From: JADJRG01 sp964474905
Lineage (GTDB): Bacteria; Myxococcota_A; Polyangia; Nannocystales; Nannocystaceae
Direction of reading: 5' to 3'
Length of the DNA stretch: 64,000 nt
Assembly (NCBI GenBank): GCA_964474905.1
Contig: CAYYUP010000029.1
Location: 4,146-68,145, forward strand
Shown: piece by piece, positions 1 to 8,777 of the stretch
Numbering within the stretch: position 1 is the first letter of the stretch
Layout of the letters: each line of letters begins with the position of its first letter
Made by a program: the position numbers and the translations under genes
Notes under the pieces: generated by a model
What the model saw: the letters and a program-made list of their open reading frames with translations, nothing else
What the model was told of the DNA's origin: nothing
The model's database searches: none

Positions 1-153
1 AAAGACATCCTGCGCTGGGCTTCGCTCACGCGGCAGATGATGGCCATGCGCGGGCTACTTGCCGGTGATCTGCGGCGTCAACCATTTCGCCACGAGCGCG
101 AGAATTGGATGCCTCCGCGCGAAGCCTCGCGGGGTACGAGCACGTCCATCTGA
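1..153 (+). CDS. C-terminal fragment of an unidentified protein (5' end outside window)
   Basis: An open frame runs from the first base to a TGA at 151-153 and gives about 50 residues rich in Arg, ending GTSTSI. There is no start codon that must be used, so this reads as the 3' end of a gene that begins upstream of the window. No motif is recognisable. The competing small frame on the other strand is shorter in useful content. It converges with the hydrolase gene on the minus strand. The 61 bases to 214 hold nothing I can name. Confidence 0.4.
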   Translation, partial: KDILRWASLTRQMMAMRGLLAGDLRRQPFRHERENWMPPREASRGTSTSI

Positions 154-214
154 TCGTGCTTGTGATCCTGATCGGCGAGGTCGCGGTGCGTTCTAAAATC
201 ACGAGAGTCAACAA

Positions 215-982
215 TTACTCGAAATCGTCTTCTGCAGACGACTTGGGGGCAAATGGCGGGATCTCAGGGGTTGCTAGGATGCGCCGCCAGAGGGGGGTCC
301 ACACCGTCCATTCGTGGTCCCCTGGGGCGGTAAAAATGTGCTCTTGGGGTAGGAGCTGGGCGAGCAAAGCGTGGGCGGAGGCGCTGGGATCCTCTGTGCC
401 GTAGCCGAGGTAGAGCTGAGGCCGGGGCTCGTGGGCATTTTGGTAACCCTTGAGCCAGCGCCAGAGTTCGTGATCGAAGCTGCCGGGTTTTGGGTCGGGT
501 TGCCACTCGCGTACGCCCGCTGCGGCGATTTTTCGCAGGGTGCGCTTGTTGCCGAGGTAGGGCGCGAGGAGGACGATGCCGTCGATTGACTCGCCGTGCT
601 GCTGGGCGAAGAGCAGCGCTCCGAGACCGCCCATCGAGATACCGACCAGCCAAATTTCGTTGTAACCTGCGCTCTTGGCCGGCGAGATGATGTCTTGCCA
701 AAGACGATCGATAAGGGTGCGACCGAGGTAATAACCAGCGTGGGCGTCGACGGCGATGATGTCGACGGCAGCTCCGCTCTCGCGGACAGCGGCGACAAAA
801 TTGTGCTCGACGAAGGCCGAGGGGTGGTCGCCAGCGCCGGGCAGGAAGACGAGCAGTGTGTCGCTGCGGATCGCTGCGGCGGGGTGCCGATCGGCTGCGA
901 GCGGTTTGTTTCTTGAGCTGCTCGCGCAGGCGCCGAGGCCGATCATTGCTGCGAGCGAGAGGAGAGCGAGGCGGCGGAGCAT
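215..982 (-). CDS. Lipoprotein of the alpha/beta-hydrolase fold
   Basis: The 255-residue protein starts with a lipoprotein signal peptide; the lipobox LGAC puts the lipidated Cys at residue 19, so it should be anchored in the envelope. The body has the hydrolase nucleophile elbow GISMGG (Ser116), an acid candidate at Asp198 (YGTEDP) and a His in GDHEW (His223), which together form a plausible Ser-Asp-His triad in the right order. The substrate cannot be told; esterase or lipase-like activity is the family expectation. The gene stands alone, divergent from nothing close, with the neighbouring membrane hydroxylase gene ending 54 bases upstream on the same strand. Confidence 0.85.
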   Translation of the reverse strand: MLRRLALLSLAAMIGLGACASSSRNKPLAADRHPAAAIRSDTLLVFLPGAGDHPSAFVEHNFVAAVRESGAAVDIIAVDAHAGYYLGRTLIDRLWQDIISPAKSAGYNEIWLVGISMGGLGALLFAQQHGESIDGIVLLAPYLGNKRTLRKIAAAGVREWQPDPKPGSFDHELWRWLKGYQNAHEPRPQLYLGYGTEDPSASAHALLAQLLPQEHIFTAPGDHEWTVWTPLWRRILATPEIPPFAPKSSAEDDFE

Positions 983-1036
983 CGTAGCTACTGTCGTAGC
1001 ACGGGCATGCCTGGGCGCGAGCCGTCCGCGGGCGAC

Positions 1037-1801
1037 CTAGTGTTTGATGAAGGGGTGTACAAGCTGCGCGAGGTAGCCGCGGGGCCAGGGTTTGGTGAGC
1101 CCCAACTCGTAGCGCTCGGGCCCCTTTGGGCGGAAGTAGGTTCCGAAGAGGAGGTCGACCCAGGGCGCGAGATTGGTAAAATTATGACGGGTGGCGCGGA
1201 CCCGGGCGTGGTGCCAATGATGCAGATCCGGGGCCCCCAAGAGCAGGCGCAGAGGCCCGAGCGGCAGCCGCACGTTGGAATGGATGAAGATCGCCCAAAG
1301 GCCGCGAAAGACCACCAGACCGCCGAGCGCCTCGAAGGGCAGGGCGAGCACGATCGCGGGCAGGTTGATCACTAATTGGGTGAGAATGCCGTCGACTGGG
1401 TGCTCGCGGTGGGCGGCGAGCCAGTCGAGATGCTCTGTCGAATGGTGGACCGCGTGGAATCTCCACAGTAGCGGGTAATGATGGCAGGCGCGGTGGAACC
1501 AATAGACGAGAAGATCGCCGACTGCGAGGGCGACGAGGCCGCGGACCCAGAGGGGTGCAGCCGCACTCGCCTCGAGCAGCGCGCTCGGCACGGCTGGTTG
1601 CACGATGTCGGCGAAGGCGCTCAGAACAAGCAGGGCGAGGCCCGCAAAGGCGAGGTATTGGCCGAGGAAGAAACACAGATCGACGTGCCACTCCGGCCTC
1701 CATGCGGCCTGCCCTGGCCGCGCCGGAAAGGCTCGCTCGAGGGGCCCAAAGATCAGGGCGAGCAGCCCGAGCGAGAGCACAGTCGAGGTAAGGAACTCCA
1801 T
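1037..1801 (-). CDS. Fatty acid hydroxylase / sterol desaturase family membrane protein
   Basis: A 254-residue polytopic protein with the His-box set of the membrane di-iron hydroxylase superfamily: HRACHH (residues 103-108), HAVHH (116-120), a lone HSN near 174 and HHWHH (194-198). These His residues ligate the two irons that activate O2. Several hydrophobic segments surround them (about 5-25, 45-65, 88-102, 140-175). The family hydroxylates or desaturates sterols, fatty acids or carotenoids; the sequence alone does not choose between them. The length fits the family. The start ATG at 1801 gives a normal N-terminal membrane segment. Confidence 0.85.
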   Translation of the reverse strand: MEFLTSTVLSLGLLALIFGPLERAFPARPGQAAWRPEWHVDLCFFLGQYLAFAGLALLVLSAFADIVQPAVPSALLEASAAAPLWVRGLVALAVGDLLVYWFHRACHHYPLLWRFHAVHHSTEHLDWLAAHREHPVDGILTQLVINLPAIVLALPFEALGGLVVFRGLWAIFIHSNVRLPLGPLRLLLGAPDLHHWHHARVRATRHNFTNLAPWVDLLFGTYFRPKGPERYELGLTKPWPRGYLAQLVHPFIKH

Positions 1802-1890
1802 CGTCGTGGGGTCTATCGGCCAGCATTGCGAGCAGGAAAGAGCTCGCGGCGGGTCGTCGGATGGCGGGACATTGAGGACACGTGGTCGAT

Positions 1891-2403
1891 CTAGTGTTTG
1901 CCCACAGGAGCTGCGTTCGCGGCTTGCGGGGCTTGCGGGGCTTGTTGGGCTTGTTGGGCCTGATCTTGCGGCTCTGCCTTAGTCGGGGGCAGCAGCTTCT
2001 CGGGTTCGATCAGGGGCGCGATCGCTTTGCTCGCCGGGAAGAATCGTGGCTTTGGCGGAGGATCGGCGGGCTCTTTGTTCGCCTTGTCCGAGTTGTTTGC
2101 ATTCGTTGGCAGAGGAGGGGTGTCTCCGGCGGACTTGGGCGTGTCTGCGGGCGTGTCTGCGGGCGTGTCTGCGGGCGTGTCTGCAGGCGTGTCTGCGGGC
2201 GTGTCTGCAGGGGGGACCGCTTGCTTGGTCGCCTCGGCTGGCATCGCTGGGGCCTTCGCGGGTTCGGCCTGAAGGGGCTTGTCCTCGCTCGATCCGCAGC
2301 CGGGCACACCTGCCTGGAGGACCAGGAAGCCGCCGATCGCGAGGGAGAGCGCGAGGGCAGGCAAGCGGAGGTAGAGCGATGGCTCACGCGGCGGACGTGA
2401 CAT
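1891..2403 (-). CDS. Small exported/anchored protein with ADTP tandem repeats
   Basis: I start this at the ATG at 2403, which places a hydrophobic segment (LALSLAIGGFLVLQ) at the N-terminus followed by VPGC, a weak lipobox; a longer frame reaching 2592 adds only Arg-rich shadow sequence. After that come Pro/Ala-rich stretches, about six copies of the tetrapeptide ADTP encoded by near-perfect 12-bp repeats, and a C-terminal QQAPQA-rich run ending GKH. It has no catalytic motif. It is probably a lipoprotein or an envelope-anchored linker protein. Repeat number is likely to vary between strains because the DNA copies are almost identical. Confidence 0.6.
   Translation of the reverse strand: MSRPPREPSLYLRLPALALSLAIGGFLVLQAGVPGCGSSEDKPLQAEPAKAPAMPAEATKQAVPPADTPADTPADTPADTPADTPADTPKSAGDTPPLPTNANNSDKANKEPADPPPKPRFFPASKAIAPLIEPEKLLPPTKAEPQDQAQQAQQAPQAPQAANAAPVGKH
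2138..2210. repeat. 12-bp tandem repeat inside coding sequence (ADTP repeat)
   Basis: About six near-identical copies of GCGGGCGTGTCT stand head to tail; only a few positions differ (GCAGGC for GCGGGC). They encode the ADTP repeats of the protein on the minus strand. The low divergence suggests recent slippage expansion. Confidence 0.85.
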
Positions 2404-2618
2404 GCCCCGATGGTAGCGCGCTCCGGCCAAGCCCGCGGTGAAAGTCGTTGCTCGCGCGTTCGTTGTCTGCCGAGCTTCTCCACGGGGGTCGCTAGGCGGT
2501 TCTTCGACGGCAGGGCCAAGTGCAGAACGAAGCGCGCCCGGTCTTGGGGCCGCCAAGGTCGGTCGTGCTCGCCTGCGCACGACGGCGGTCATTCGCGCGT
2601 GTTATAAGGCCGGCGCTG

Positions 2619-3014
2619 ATGGAGTCGAAGACCCACCTTCGCATCAATTCTCGCCTTTGTGGCAGCCCTCTGTCGCTCTCCGAGGGTCGTGCCGAGGTGG
2701 GTTGGTTGGCGTTGCCCGAGATGGCCGCCGATGATCAGGGGCTGGTGCACGGCGGCTTTGTTTTTGGTCTCGCCGACTACGCGGGCATGCTCGCCATCAA
2801 CCACCCAAATGTGGTTATTGGGTCGGCGGAGTTGCGTTTTCATCGGCCGGTTGTCGTCGGTGATCGGCTGGTCGCGCGGGCGCATCGCAGCGAGGCTCGC
2901 GGTGCAAAAAAAATCGTTGAGGTCGAGGTCTGCCGAGGTGAGCAAGTGGTGCTCAGCGGCGTACTCACCTGTTTTGTTCCTGAACACCATGTGCTCGTGC
3001 GGAGCGCGGGCTGA
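2619..3014 (+). CDS. PaaI-like hot-dog fold thioesterase
   Basis: The 131-residue protein carries the hot-dog helix signature GLVHGGFVFGLADYAG (residues 41-56) that in PaaI/YbgC-type thioesterases lies next to the acyl-thioester site, followed by the expected beta strands (ELRFHRP, DRLVARA, KIVEVEV). The ATG at 2619 is preferred over an upstream frame because it begins at the usual family length of about 130 residues. It lies 16 bases upstream of the ThDP enzyme gene on the same strand, so the two are probably co-transcribed. A role in acyl-CoA or acyl-thioester hydrolysis beside a 2-hydroxyacyl-CoA lyase-like enzyme makes sense but is inference. Confidence 0.8.
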   Translation: MESKTHLRINSRLCGSPLSLSEGRAEVGWLALPEMAADDQGLVHGGFVFGLADYAGMLAINHPNVVIGSAELRFHRPVVVGDRLVARAHRSEARGAKKIVEVEVCRGEQVVLSGVLTCFVPEHHVLVRSAG

Positions 3015-3030
3015 CGAGTTGGAGAAGACG

Positions 3031-4764
3031 ATGGACGGCGGTGCTTGGATTGGTGAGGTCCTGCGACGACAGGGCGTGCGATGGCTCTTTACCCTCTGCG
3101 GGGGTCATATCTCGCCGATTTTGGTCGGTGCAAAGGCCTGCGGTGTGCGGGTGGTGGATGTGCGCCACGAGGTCAATGCGGTCTTCGCCGCCGACGCTGT
3201 CGCGCGGTTAACAGGTGTGCCTGGGGTCGCTGCGGTGACGGCTGGGCCGGGTCTGACCAATACGATTACCGCCGTAAAGAATGCCCAATTGGCGCAGTCA
3301 CCTGTGATCATATTTGGCGGTGCGACTGCGACCGTGCTGCGCGGCCGCGGGGCTCTGCAAGATATCGATCAATTAGCGCTGATGCGACCGCACGTGAAGT
3401 GGGCGATCTCGGTGCGTCGGGTTCGTGATCTGGTCAGTACCGTCGAGCGGGCGTTTCAGGTCGCCCAGGCGGGGGTGCCGGGGCCGGTATTCATCGAGGT
3501 GCCGGTGGACCTCCTTTACGGCGAGGCGGTGGTCAAGAGCTGGTACGGAGCCAAATCCAAGCCGGGGCGATCGCCAACCCTCCAGGAGCGAGCAGTCTCG
3601 GCGTACCTAGGTGTGCACACCCGGCGCCTCTTTGCCGGCGCCGATAAGCAGGAGATCGGTGAGCCGCTGGTGATGGCGATGCCCGAGCCTTCGCCGCAGG
3701 TGTTGCGCAGGGCGGCAAAGCGCTTTGCCGCGGCGAAGCGGCCGGTGATCGTCGTTGGTTCGCAGGCGCTGGTGGTGCCGGGTCAGGCCGATGCCGTCGC
3801 CAAGGCATTAGAGACCCTCGGCGCGCCGGTTTTCCTTTCGGGCATGGCTCGCGGCCTCCTCGGGGTCGCGCATCCGTTGCAGATGCGGCACGGTCGGCGC
3901 AAGGCGCTGAAGGACGCGGATTTGGTGTTGCTCGCGGGTGTGCCCGCGGATTTTCGCCTCGAGTACGGCCGGCACATCCCCGCGCGTGCGACCTACATGG
4001 CGGCCAATCGCAGCCTCACCGAGATGAACCGCAACCGGCGGCCGACAGTTGGCGCCCACGCGGACGCCGGTCGATTTCTCATCCAGCTCGCCCGCATGGT
4101 CGACGGTGGCGCTCGCTTTGGTGAGTGGATCGATCGTCTGCGGGGGGCGAATGACGAGCGCGAGCAAGAGATCGCCTCGAAGGCCGCGCCCGCAGAGCGA
4201 CTGGTCAACCCGATCGACCTCTGCCGCAAGATGGACGCCGTGCTCGACGACGACAGCGTGCTGGTCGCGGATGGTGGTGATTTTGTCGCCACGGCTTCGT
4301 ACACGATGAGCCCGCGAGGGCCGTTGCGTTGGCTCGATCCTGGGGTTTTTGGGACCCTTGGCGTTGGCGCTGGGTTTGCCCTCGGGGCCAAGTTGGCGCG
4401 ACCCTCGGCGGAGACTTGGATTCTCTACGGGGACGGATCGGCAGGCTATTCTCTCGCCGAGTTCGACACCTTTGCCCGTCACGGGATCCCGGTGATCGCG
4501 GTGATCGGCAACGACGCTTGCTGGACGCAGATCGCCCGCGAGCAGGTCGAAATCCTCGGTGATGACGTGGGTTGTCCGTTGGCGCGGACGGACTACCATC
4601 GGGCGGCCGAGGGGTTTGGTGGCGTCGGCCTGGTGATCGAGTCAAGTGACCAGGTGGAGCCTGTCTTGGCGCAGGCGAAGGAGCTGGCGCGGGCGGGTAA
4701 GCCGGTGTTGGTGAATGTGCACCTTGCGACTACAGATTTCCGCAAGGGATCAATCTCGATGTGA
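3031..4764 (+). CDS. ThDP-dependent enzyme, ILVBL/2-hydroxyacyl-CoA lyase 2-like
   Basis: The 577-residue protein has the three-domain layout of the acetolactate synthase superfamily. The catalytic Glu that activates the cofactor is Glu47 (RHEVNAVF), and the ThDP/Mg motif starts at GDGSAGYS (467-474) and closes with the Asn in GNDACW (Asn494). The stretch GNDACWTQIAREQ and the following TDYH are very like the animal ILVBL/HACL2 protein, which cleaves 2-hydroxyacyl-CoAs, and less like anabolic IlvB. That assignment is by recognition, not alignment. The ATG at 3031 was chosen because the frame upstream is a shadow of the thioesterase gene. It sits 16 bases after that gene, suggesting an operon for hydroxyacyl-CoA or acyl-thioester handling. 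Confidence 0.8.
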   Translation: MDGGAWIGEVLRRQGVRWLFTLCGGHISPILVGAKACGVRVVDVRHEVNAVFAADAVARLTGVPGVAAVTAGPGLTNTITAVKNAQLAQSPVIIFGGATATVLRGRGALQDIDQLALMRPHVKWAISVRRVRDLVSTVERAFQVAQAGVPGPVFIEVPVDLLYGEAVVKSWYGAKSKPGRSPTLQERAVSAYLGVHTRRLFAGADKQEIGEPLVMAMPEPSPQVLRRAAKRFAAAKRPVIVVGSQALVVPGQADAVAKALETLGAPVFLSGMARGLLGVAHPLQMRHGRRKALKDADLVLLAGVPADFRLEYGRHIPARATYMAANRSLTEMNRNRRPTVGAHADAGRFLIQLARMVDGGARFGEWIDRLRGANDEREQEIASKAAPAERLVNPIDLCRKMDAVLDDDSVLVADGGDFVATASYTMSPRGPLRWLDPGVFGTLGVGAGFALGAKLARPSAETWILYGDGSAGYSLAEFDTFARHGIPVIAVIGNDACWTQIAREQVEILGDDVGCPLARTDYHRAAEGFGGVGLVIESSDQVEPVLAQAKELARAGKPVLVNVHLATTDFRKGSISM

Positions 4765-4861
4765 GCGTGGTCTGGGTGCGGCTGGCCGGTCAGGGGCCGG
4801 CAGGATCCGGGGCGCGATCATCGTTGGCCGCAGTGCAGACGCGGGCGATATCATCGCCAGT

Positions 4862-5857
4862 ATGACCTACACTTCTTGGCATATCGTTGGCTGGATCGCG
4901 GCGACGGCACTGGTGGGCTGTTCGAAGCCAAATCCCGCCTGGACGGCGTCCCAGACCGCCGCGGACTCCACGACCGAGGAGACGCTGACGCGCGGCACGA
5001 CCGAGGTCACGACGATGACCGCTTCGTCGAGCACATCCGATCCGACGACGACAGGCGAGATCACAGTGACGAGCACGACGAGCGGATCGTCGACCACAGA
5101 GACGAGTACATCCGGTACATCAGGCATGCCGAGTACGTCGAGTACGACGAGTACGTCGAGTACGTCGAGCACGACCGGTGGTTTGGTGTGTTCTGTTAAC
5201 GATGATCAGTCGCTTACGATTGTGCTGACAATGTCGGACCCTCCTCCGAGTGAGTTTGTCGAACCGGAGGCCGGTGCATGCGAAGTGGGTACTTGGTCCT
5301 TTATTGGGGGGTTTAAACAGATCGAAGGGGCGATCAGGGGAACGGGCGGAGGGGTTTGCCCGGGCGGGACTCCTAACGCCTGGGTTAATCTCGATCCTGG
5401 TGATCCGGGAGGGCTGTCAATTCCAATTGGCGATGGTTGCGGGGTCCTGTTTGTCCATTATCGAGAACTCAACGGCATTTGCGAGGTCGCCGGGTTTAGT
5501 GTCTTTGAGAAGAACGAGCAGGGGGAAATCGATAAACCGCCGCTCTATCAGGCGGGCTCGGGCGCGCTTGCCTTTCAAGGGCATCCTATGTTCAGCAACT
5601 TCGCGGACTTCGATTATAGCCCGACGAAGAGTATTGCCCTCTGCACAGGGGAGCCGCAGTTTTGCGCCGTCGCGGAGGGCACGCAGACCGTGCTGTGGGA
5701 GCAATTTGATCCCGAGGTCGCGCTAAACGAGGAGCAGGAGCCCGTGCTCTGTGGCCCGAATGGCGTGCATAAATGCTCTGTATTGAGGGCGCATCGGCAC
5801 GGGGATGACGACCAGAGCTGCGAGCGGCACCTCGACTGGGTTGTTCGAAAACTATAA
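4862..5857 (+). CDS. Lipoprotein with Ser/Thr-rich linker, unknown function
   Basis: From the ATG at 4862 the 331-residue product begins with a signal peptide ending in ALVGC (Cys20). Residues about 30-105 are almost only Ser, Thr, Gly and Glu (TSTSSTTSTSST type), a stalk common on Nannocystaceae-style lipoproteins. The remaining part (from about residue 106) is a compact domain with paired Cys residues (CSVN, ACEVG, GVCPG, GDGCG, NGICE, CTGEPQFC, LCGPNG) and no family that I recognise. The frame before 4862 is out of character and overlaps the previous gene. It is probably surface-exposed. Confidence 0.75.
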   Translation: MTYTSWHIVGWIAATALVGCSKPNPAWTASQTAADSTTEETLTRGTTEVTTMTASSSTSDPTTTGEITVTSTTSGSSTTETSTSGTSGMPSTSSTTSTSSTSSTTGGLVCSVNDDQSLTIVLTMSDPPPSEFVEPEAGACEVGTWSFIGGFKQIEGAIRGTGGGVCPGGTPNAWVNLDPGDPGGLSIPIGDGCGVLFVHYRELNGICEVAGFSVFEKNEQGEIDKPPLYQAGSGALAFQGHPMFSNFADFDYSPTKSIALCTGEPQFCAVAEGTQTVLWEQFDPEVALNEEQEPVLCGPNGVHKCSVLRAHRHGDDDQSCERHLDWVVRKL

Positions 5858-5875
5858 AGCGGCAGAGATCGCGGC

Positions 5876-6217
5876 TTAGAAGCAGGCGAAGGCGTCGACG
5901 CCGTGGTCACCGCCCTGAAAGCGCTCGATCTTCGTGCAGGTACCGGCCCCGTCGGCGCAGGGTTGGTTGGCCTGCTCGGCCTTGCAGAGCACGTGGCAGA
6001 GCTGGTCGCCGCTGCCTTCGCTGCACTCTAGACTGTCGTCTGGCCCAGGCGAGCAGATGTAGTCAAAGTCGCAGATGCCCTGATCACAATCACTGTCGAT
6101 ACAGCACTCGCGAAGCGCCTCGTCTTCGCATTTTTGTACCGGGCTCGGGTCGTCCGCACAGGCCGCAACGATCACGAACGTGAGAGCGAAGAGGGGCAGG
6201 ATCTTCGGGAGGAGCAT
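5876..6217 (-). CDS. Small Cys-rich lipoprotein
   Basis: The 113-residue protein has a clean signal peptide with lipobox VAAC (Cys20). The mature part has about 14 further Cys, in spacings such as CCIDSDCDQGICDF and CHVLCKAEQANQPC, which suggests several disulfides or a small Cys-knot like fold outside the cytoplasm. No enzymatic motif is visible. It converges with the preceding lipoprotein gene, leaving only 18 bases between stop codons. Confidence 0.7.
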   Translation of the reverse strand: MLLPKILPLFALTFVIVAACADDPSPVQKCEDEALRECCIDSDCDQGICDFDYICSPGPDDSLECSEGSGDQLCHVLCKAEQANQPCADGAGTCTKIERFQGGDHGVDAFACF

Positions 6218-6252
6218 TGGTGCACTCTATCACCCCCGGCGCTATTTTGATC

Positions 6253-7614
6253 TCATGCGGAGTTCGGTGTTTGGCCGTGCGGCAGGCTCAGTACAAAGGT
6301 CGTGCCGATGCCTAGGCGGCTCTCGGCGACCAATGTGCCGCCAAAGAGCTCGACCAGTTTTTGGGAAATCGCGAGGCCCAGGCCCGTGCCCTGCTGCCGC
6401 AGCTCCGCTTGCTTGGAGAGCTGCGCGAAGGGCTCAAAGATGATCACGAGGTCCTCGGGCGACATGCCGATGCCGGTGTCGCGAATGGCGATGCGGATCC
6501 CCCGATCGCCCTCGGTCGAGGCGGTCACGGTGATCGCCCCGTCTTGGGTGAACTTACAGGCGTTGCCGATGAGGTTTTGCAGGATCTGCTTGAGCCGCTG
6601 TCGATCGCCGAGGATCGTGGCCCCTGGATCGGCGTCGATTGTGAGCGCATTACCGCTGGCGTGAAGGAGCGGTGCGAGCAGATCTTCGACCTCCTGAAGC
6701 AGAATTTGGAGGTCGATGTCCTCGGGTACGAGCCCTAGTGCGTCGGCTTCGATGCGGGAGATGTCGAGCAGATCGTTGATCACACACAACAGGTGTTCGC
6801 TCGCGCTGTGCACCCGTCGCAGGTCGGTGGATTGGCGCTCATCGTCGCGATCTGTGGCCTCGTCTAGGAGGAGTGCGCTGTACCCCAGGATGGCGTTGAG
6901 TGGGGTCCGTAATTCGTGGCTCATTTGCCGTAGGAACACTGTTTTTCGGCTGTTTGCGATTCTTGCGTGCTCGTGGGCGATTCGCATTTCGGTGTTGATT
7001 TCGGCGAGCCTGAGCTCGTTTTGGGCCCGTTTGCGCTCGTAGAGAAAGGCGAGCCCGAAGATCAGTAGAGGTGCCGCGAAAGCGGCAGCCATGAACTCCG
7101 GCATCAGCGGACCGAGCGTCGGGTCTGAGGGGGCGGGCACGATCCTAGCGAGCATCAGGACTTCGAGGCAGGTGAAGATCGTTGCAGCAGCACCGAAGCG
7201 TACGCCGACGAAGAATGTGCAGAGTAGTGGGGCTAGGCCGAAGAAAAAAAGCACCGGTGCTGGGCGCACGCCGACGATTAGATGCAGGGTCGGGAACACG
7301 AGCAAGAGCAGCGCAGAGAAGGTGCCGCCAGCGATGCGGGTCGAGCGGGTGACCCACTGCACCCAGGGCAGCAGCACCAGGATCGTCGAGATCGTAAAGC
7401 CGATCGTCAGGCCGATCCCCCAGGGAAAGCTCATGGCTTTGAGCACATTGACCGCAGTCCCCAGGAGGCCGACGCTGAGCGAGGCACCGATCAGCACCCG
7501 GGAGCGCACACGGGAATCGTTGTTCACGAGGAGCTGCGGCGGCACGAGCCTATCGAGCGAGAAGCCCGATGCCGGACTTTTGTCGGGCTTCGAGCGTGCG
7601 GGCGTGTCCTGCAT
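6253..7614 (-). CDS. Membrane sensor histidine kinase
   Basis: With the ATG at 7614 the protein has 453 residues: about five or six membrane segments in residues 40-195, a short coiled linker, then a HisKA domain with phospho-acceptor His233 in SHELRTPLN and an HATPase domain with the N box (NLIGNACKF), G1 box (DTGIGM) and G2 box (GTGLGLA). No PAS or extracytoplasmic sensor domain is visible, so sensing is likely within or near the membrane. A longer start at 7719 would overlap the end of the glucokinase gene and adds no recognisable sequence. No response regulator gene is adjacent. Confidence 0.85.
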   Translation of the reverse strand: MQDTPARSKPDKSPASGFSLDRLVPPQLLVNNDSRVRSRVLIGASLSVGLLGTAVNVLKAMSFPWGIGLTIGFTISTILVLLPWVQWVTRSTRIAGGTFSALLLLVFPTLHLIVGVRPAPVLFFFGLAPLLCTFFVGVRFGAAATIFTCLEVLMLARIVPAPSDPTLGPLMPEFMAAAFAAPLLIFGLAFLYERKRAQNELRLAEINTEMRIAHEHARIANSRKTVFLRQMSHELRTPLNAILGYSALLLDEATDRDDERQSTDLRRVHSASEHLLCVINDLLDISRIEADALGLVPEDIDLQILLQEVEDLLAPLLHASGNALTIDADPGATILGDRQRLKQILQNLIGNACKFTQDGAITVTASTEGDRGIRIAIRDTGIGMSPEDLVIIFEPFAQLSKQAELRQQGTGLGLAISQKLVELFGGTLVAESRLGIGTTFVLSLPHGQTPNSA

Positions 7615-7678
7615 GATCGGTGTCTCGAGTATCGCAGGTATGGGCGCCTTGGCAGGACGCTTCGTTTGCAGAGGCCCG

Positions 7679-8668
7679 CTATTTAGGCAGCAGTTTGCAC
7701 GCGGTTCGAAGGGCGCCAATGAGGCCGGCGCGGGCCTCTATCACCACACTTACGGGGATTTTTTTGAGCAAGGGTCGCATCCTTCCCTTGGCGGAGAAGG
7801 CCTCGATGAAGGGTGGCCGGAGGAGGAGGGGCAAGAGGCGGAGGGCGATGCCTCCAGCGATGAAGAGTCCGCCCCGCGGCAGGACTTTAAGGGCGAGGTT
7901 CCCTGCCTCGGCTCCGTAAATCATCAGGAAGCGATCAATCGTTTGCACGCAGGTTCGGTCGGTGCCCGCCAGCGCGAGTTCGCCGATGAGCGCGGCGGGA
8001 TCTTCGTGGGTTGATCTCGCGAGGATCCGCGGCGAGGGAGGAGCTAGGCCCTCTGCAACCAGGAATTCGTAGATCGCAACGATGCCGGGGCCGGAGAGCA
8101 GGCGTTCGTACGAGACGTGCTCGTGGCGTTGTAGAAGGTGCGCGAGCAGTTGTTGCTCGAGCGGATCACGGGGCGCGAAATCTGCGTGGCCGCCCTCGCC
8201 AGCGATGACCCGCGGGCCCTCACCGGTGGGTACTACGATAGCTTCGCCGAGACCGGTTCCGGCGCCGAGGATCGCTCGCACGCCGGTGGCTTCGGGGTCG
8301 CCGATCTGCAGGACCGATCGCGCGCTCTTCGGGAGCTCGTCGATGCTGAGGGCGAGCGCGTGGAAGTCGTTGTGCAGCGAGAGACGGCTGGGGTCGAGGC
8401 CGAGCGCTTCTGCGAGCGGGCCCTGCTCGATGAGCCAAGGAAGGTTGGTCGTGTGGCAGCGGCCGTCGATGACAGGTCCGGCGATGCCGAAGGCGGCGGC
8501 CTGGGGGCGAGCATCGCCGAGAAAGCGATCCAGCAGGGTGATGAGATCCGGGGAGTCGGCACTGATGAAGCGTGCGCTCCTCCGCTCGTGCGCGACGCCT
8601 CTGTGATCGACTTCGGCGAGCAGCAGGTCGGTCTTGGTGCCGCCGATGTCACCGGCGAGGATCAGCAT
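7679..8668 (-). CDS. glk: Glucokinase
   Basis: The 329-residue protein opens with the phosphate-binding motif AGDIGGTKTDLLL and contains the glucokinase-family segments FGIAGPV, NDFHALA, GAGTGLGEA and GEGGHADFAP. It phosphorylates glucose with ATP in the cytoplasm, feeding glycolysis. Length and motif order match the bacterial Glk family rather than the ROK family, which has a CxCGxxGC zinc motif absent here. The gene is followed 64 bases later by the histidine kinase on the same strand and is divergent from the zinc-ribbon protein gene at 8778. Confidence 0.88.
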   Translation of the reverse strand: MLILAGDIGGTKTDLLLAEVDHRGVAHERRSARFISADSPDLITLLDRFLGDARPQAAAFGIAGPVIDGRCHTTNLPWLIEQGPLAEALGLDPSRLSLHNDFHALALSIDELPKSARSVLQIGDPEATGVRAILGAGTGLGEAIVVPTGEGPRVIAGEGGHADFAPRDPLEQQLLAHLLQRHEHVSYERLLSGPGIVAIYEFLVAEGLAPPSPRILARSTHEDPAALIGELALAGTDRTCVQTIDRFLMIYGAEAGNLALKVLPRGGLFIAGGIALRLLPLLLRPPFIEAFSAKGRMRPLLKKIPVSVVIEARAGLIGALRTACKLLPK

Positions 8669-8777
8669 GCGCGCTTCCTAGCACGGCCGCATCGGCGCGG
8701 CGAGGTTCGAGCGCAGTGGAGCGAGGCTCGGGAGCTGGTGGTCAGCTGGGGCGGTGGCCTGTGATACACCGGCGCCG

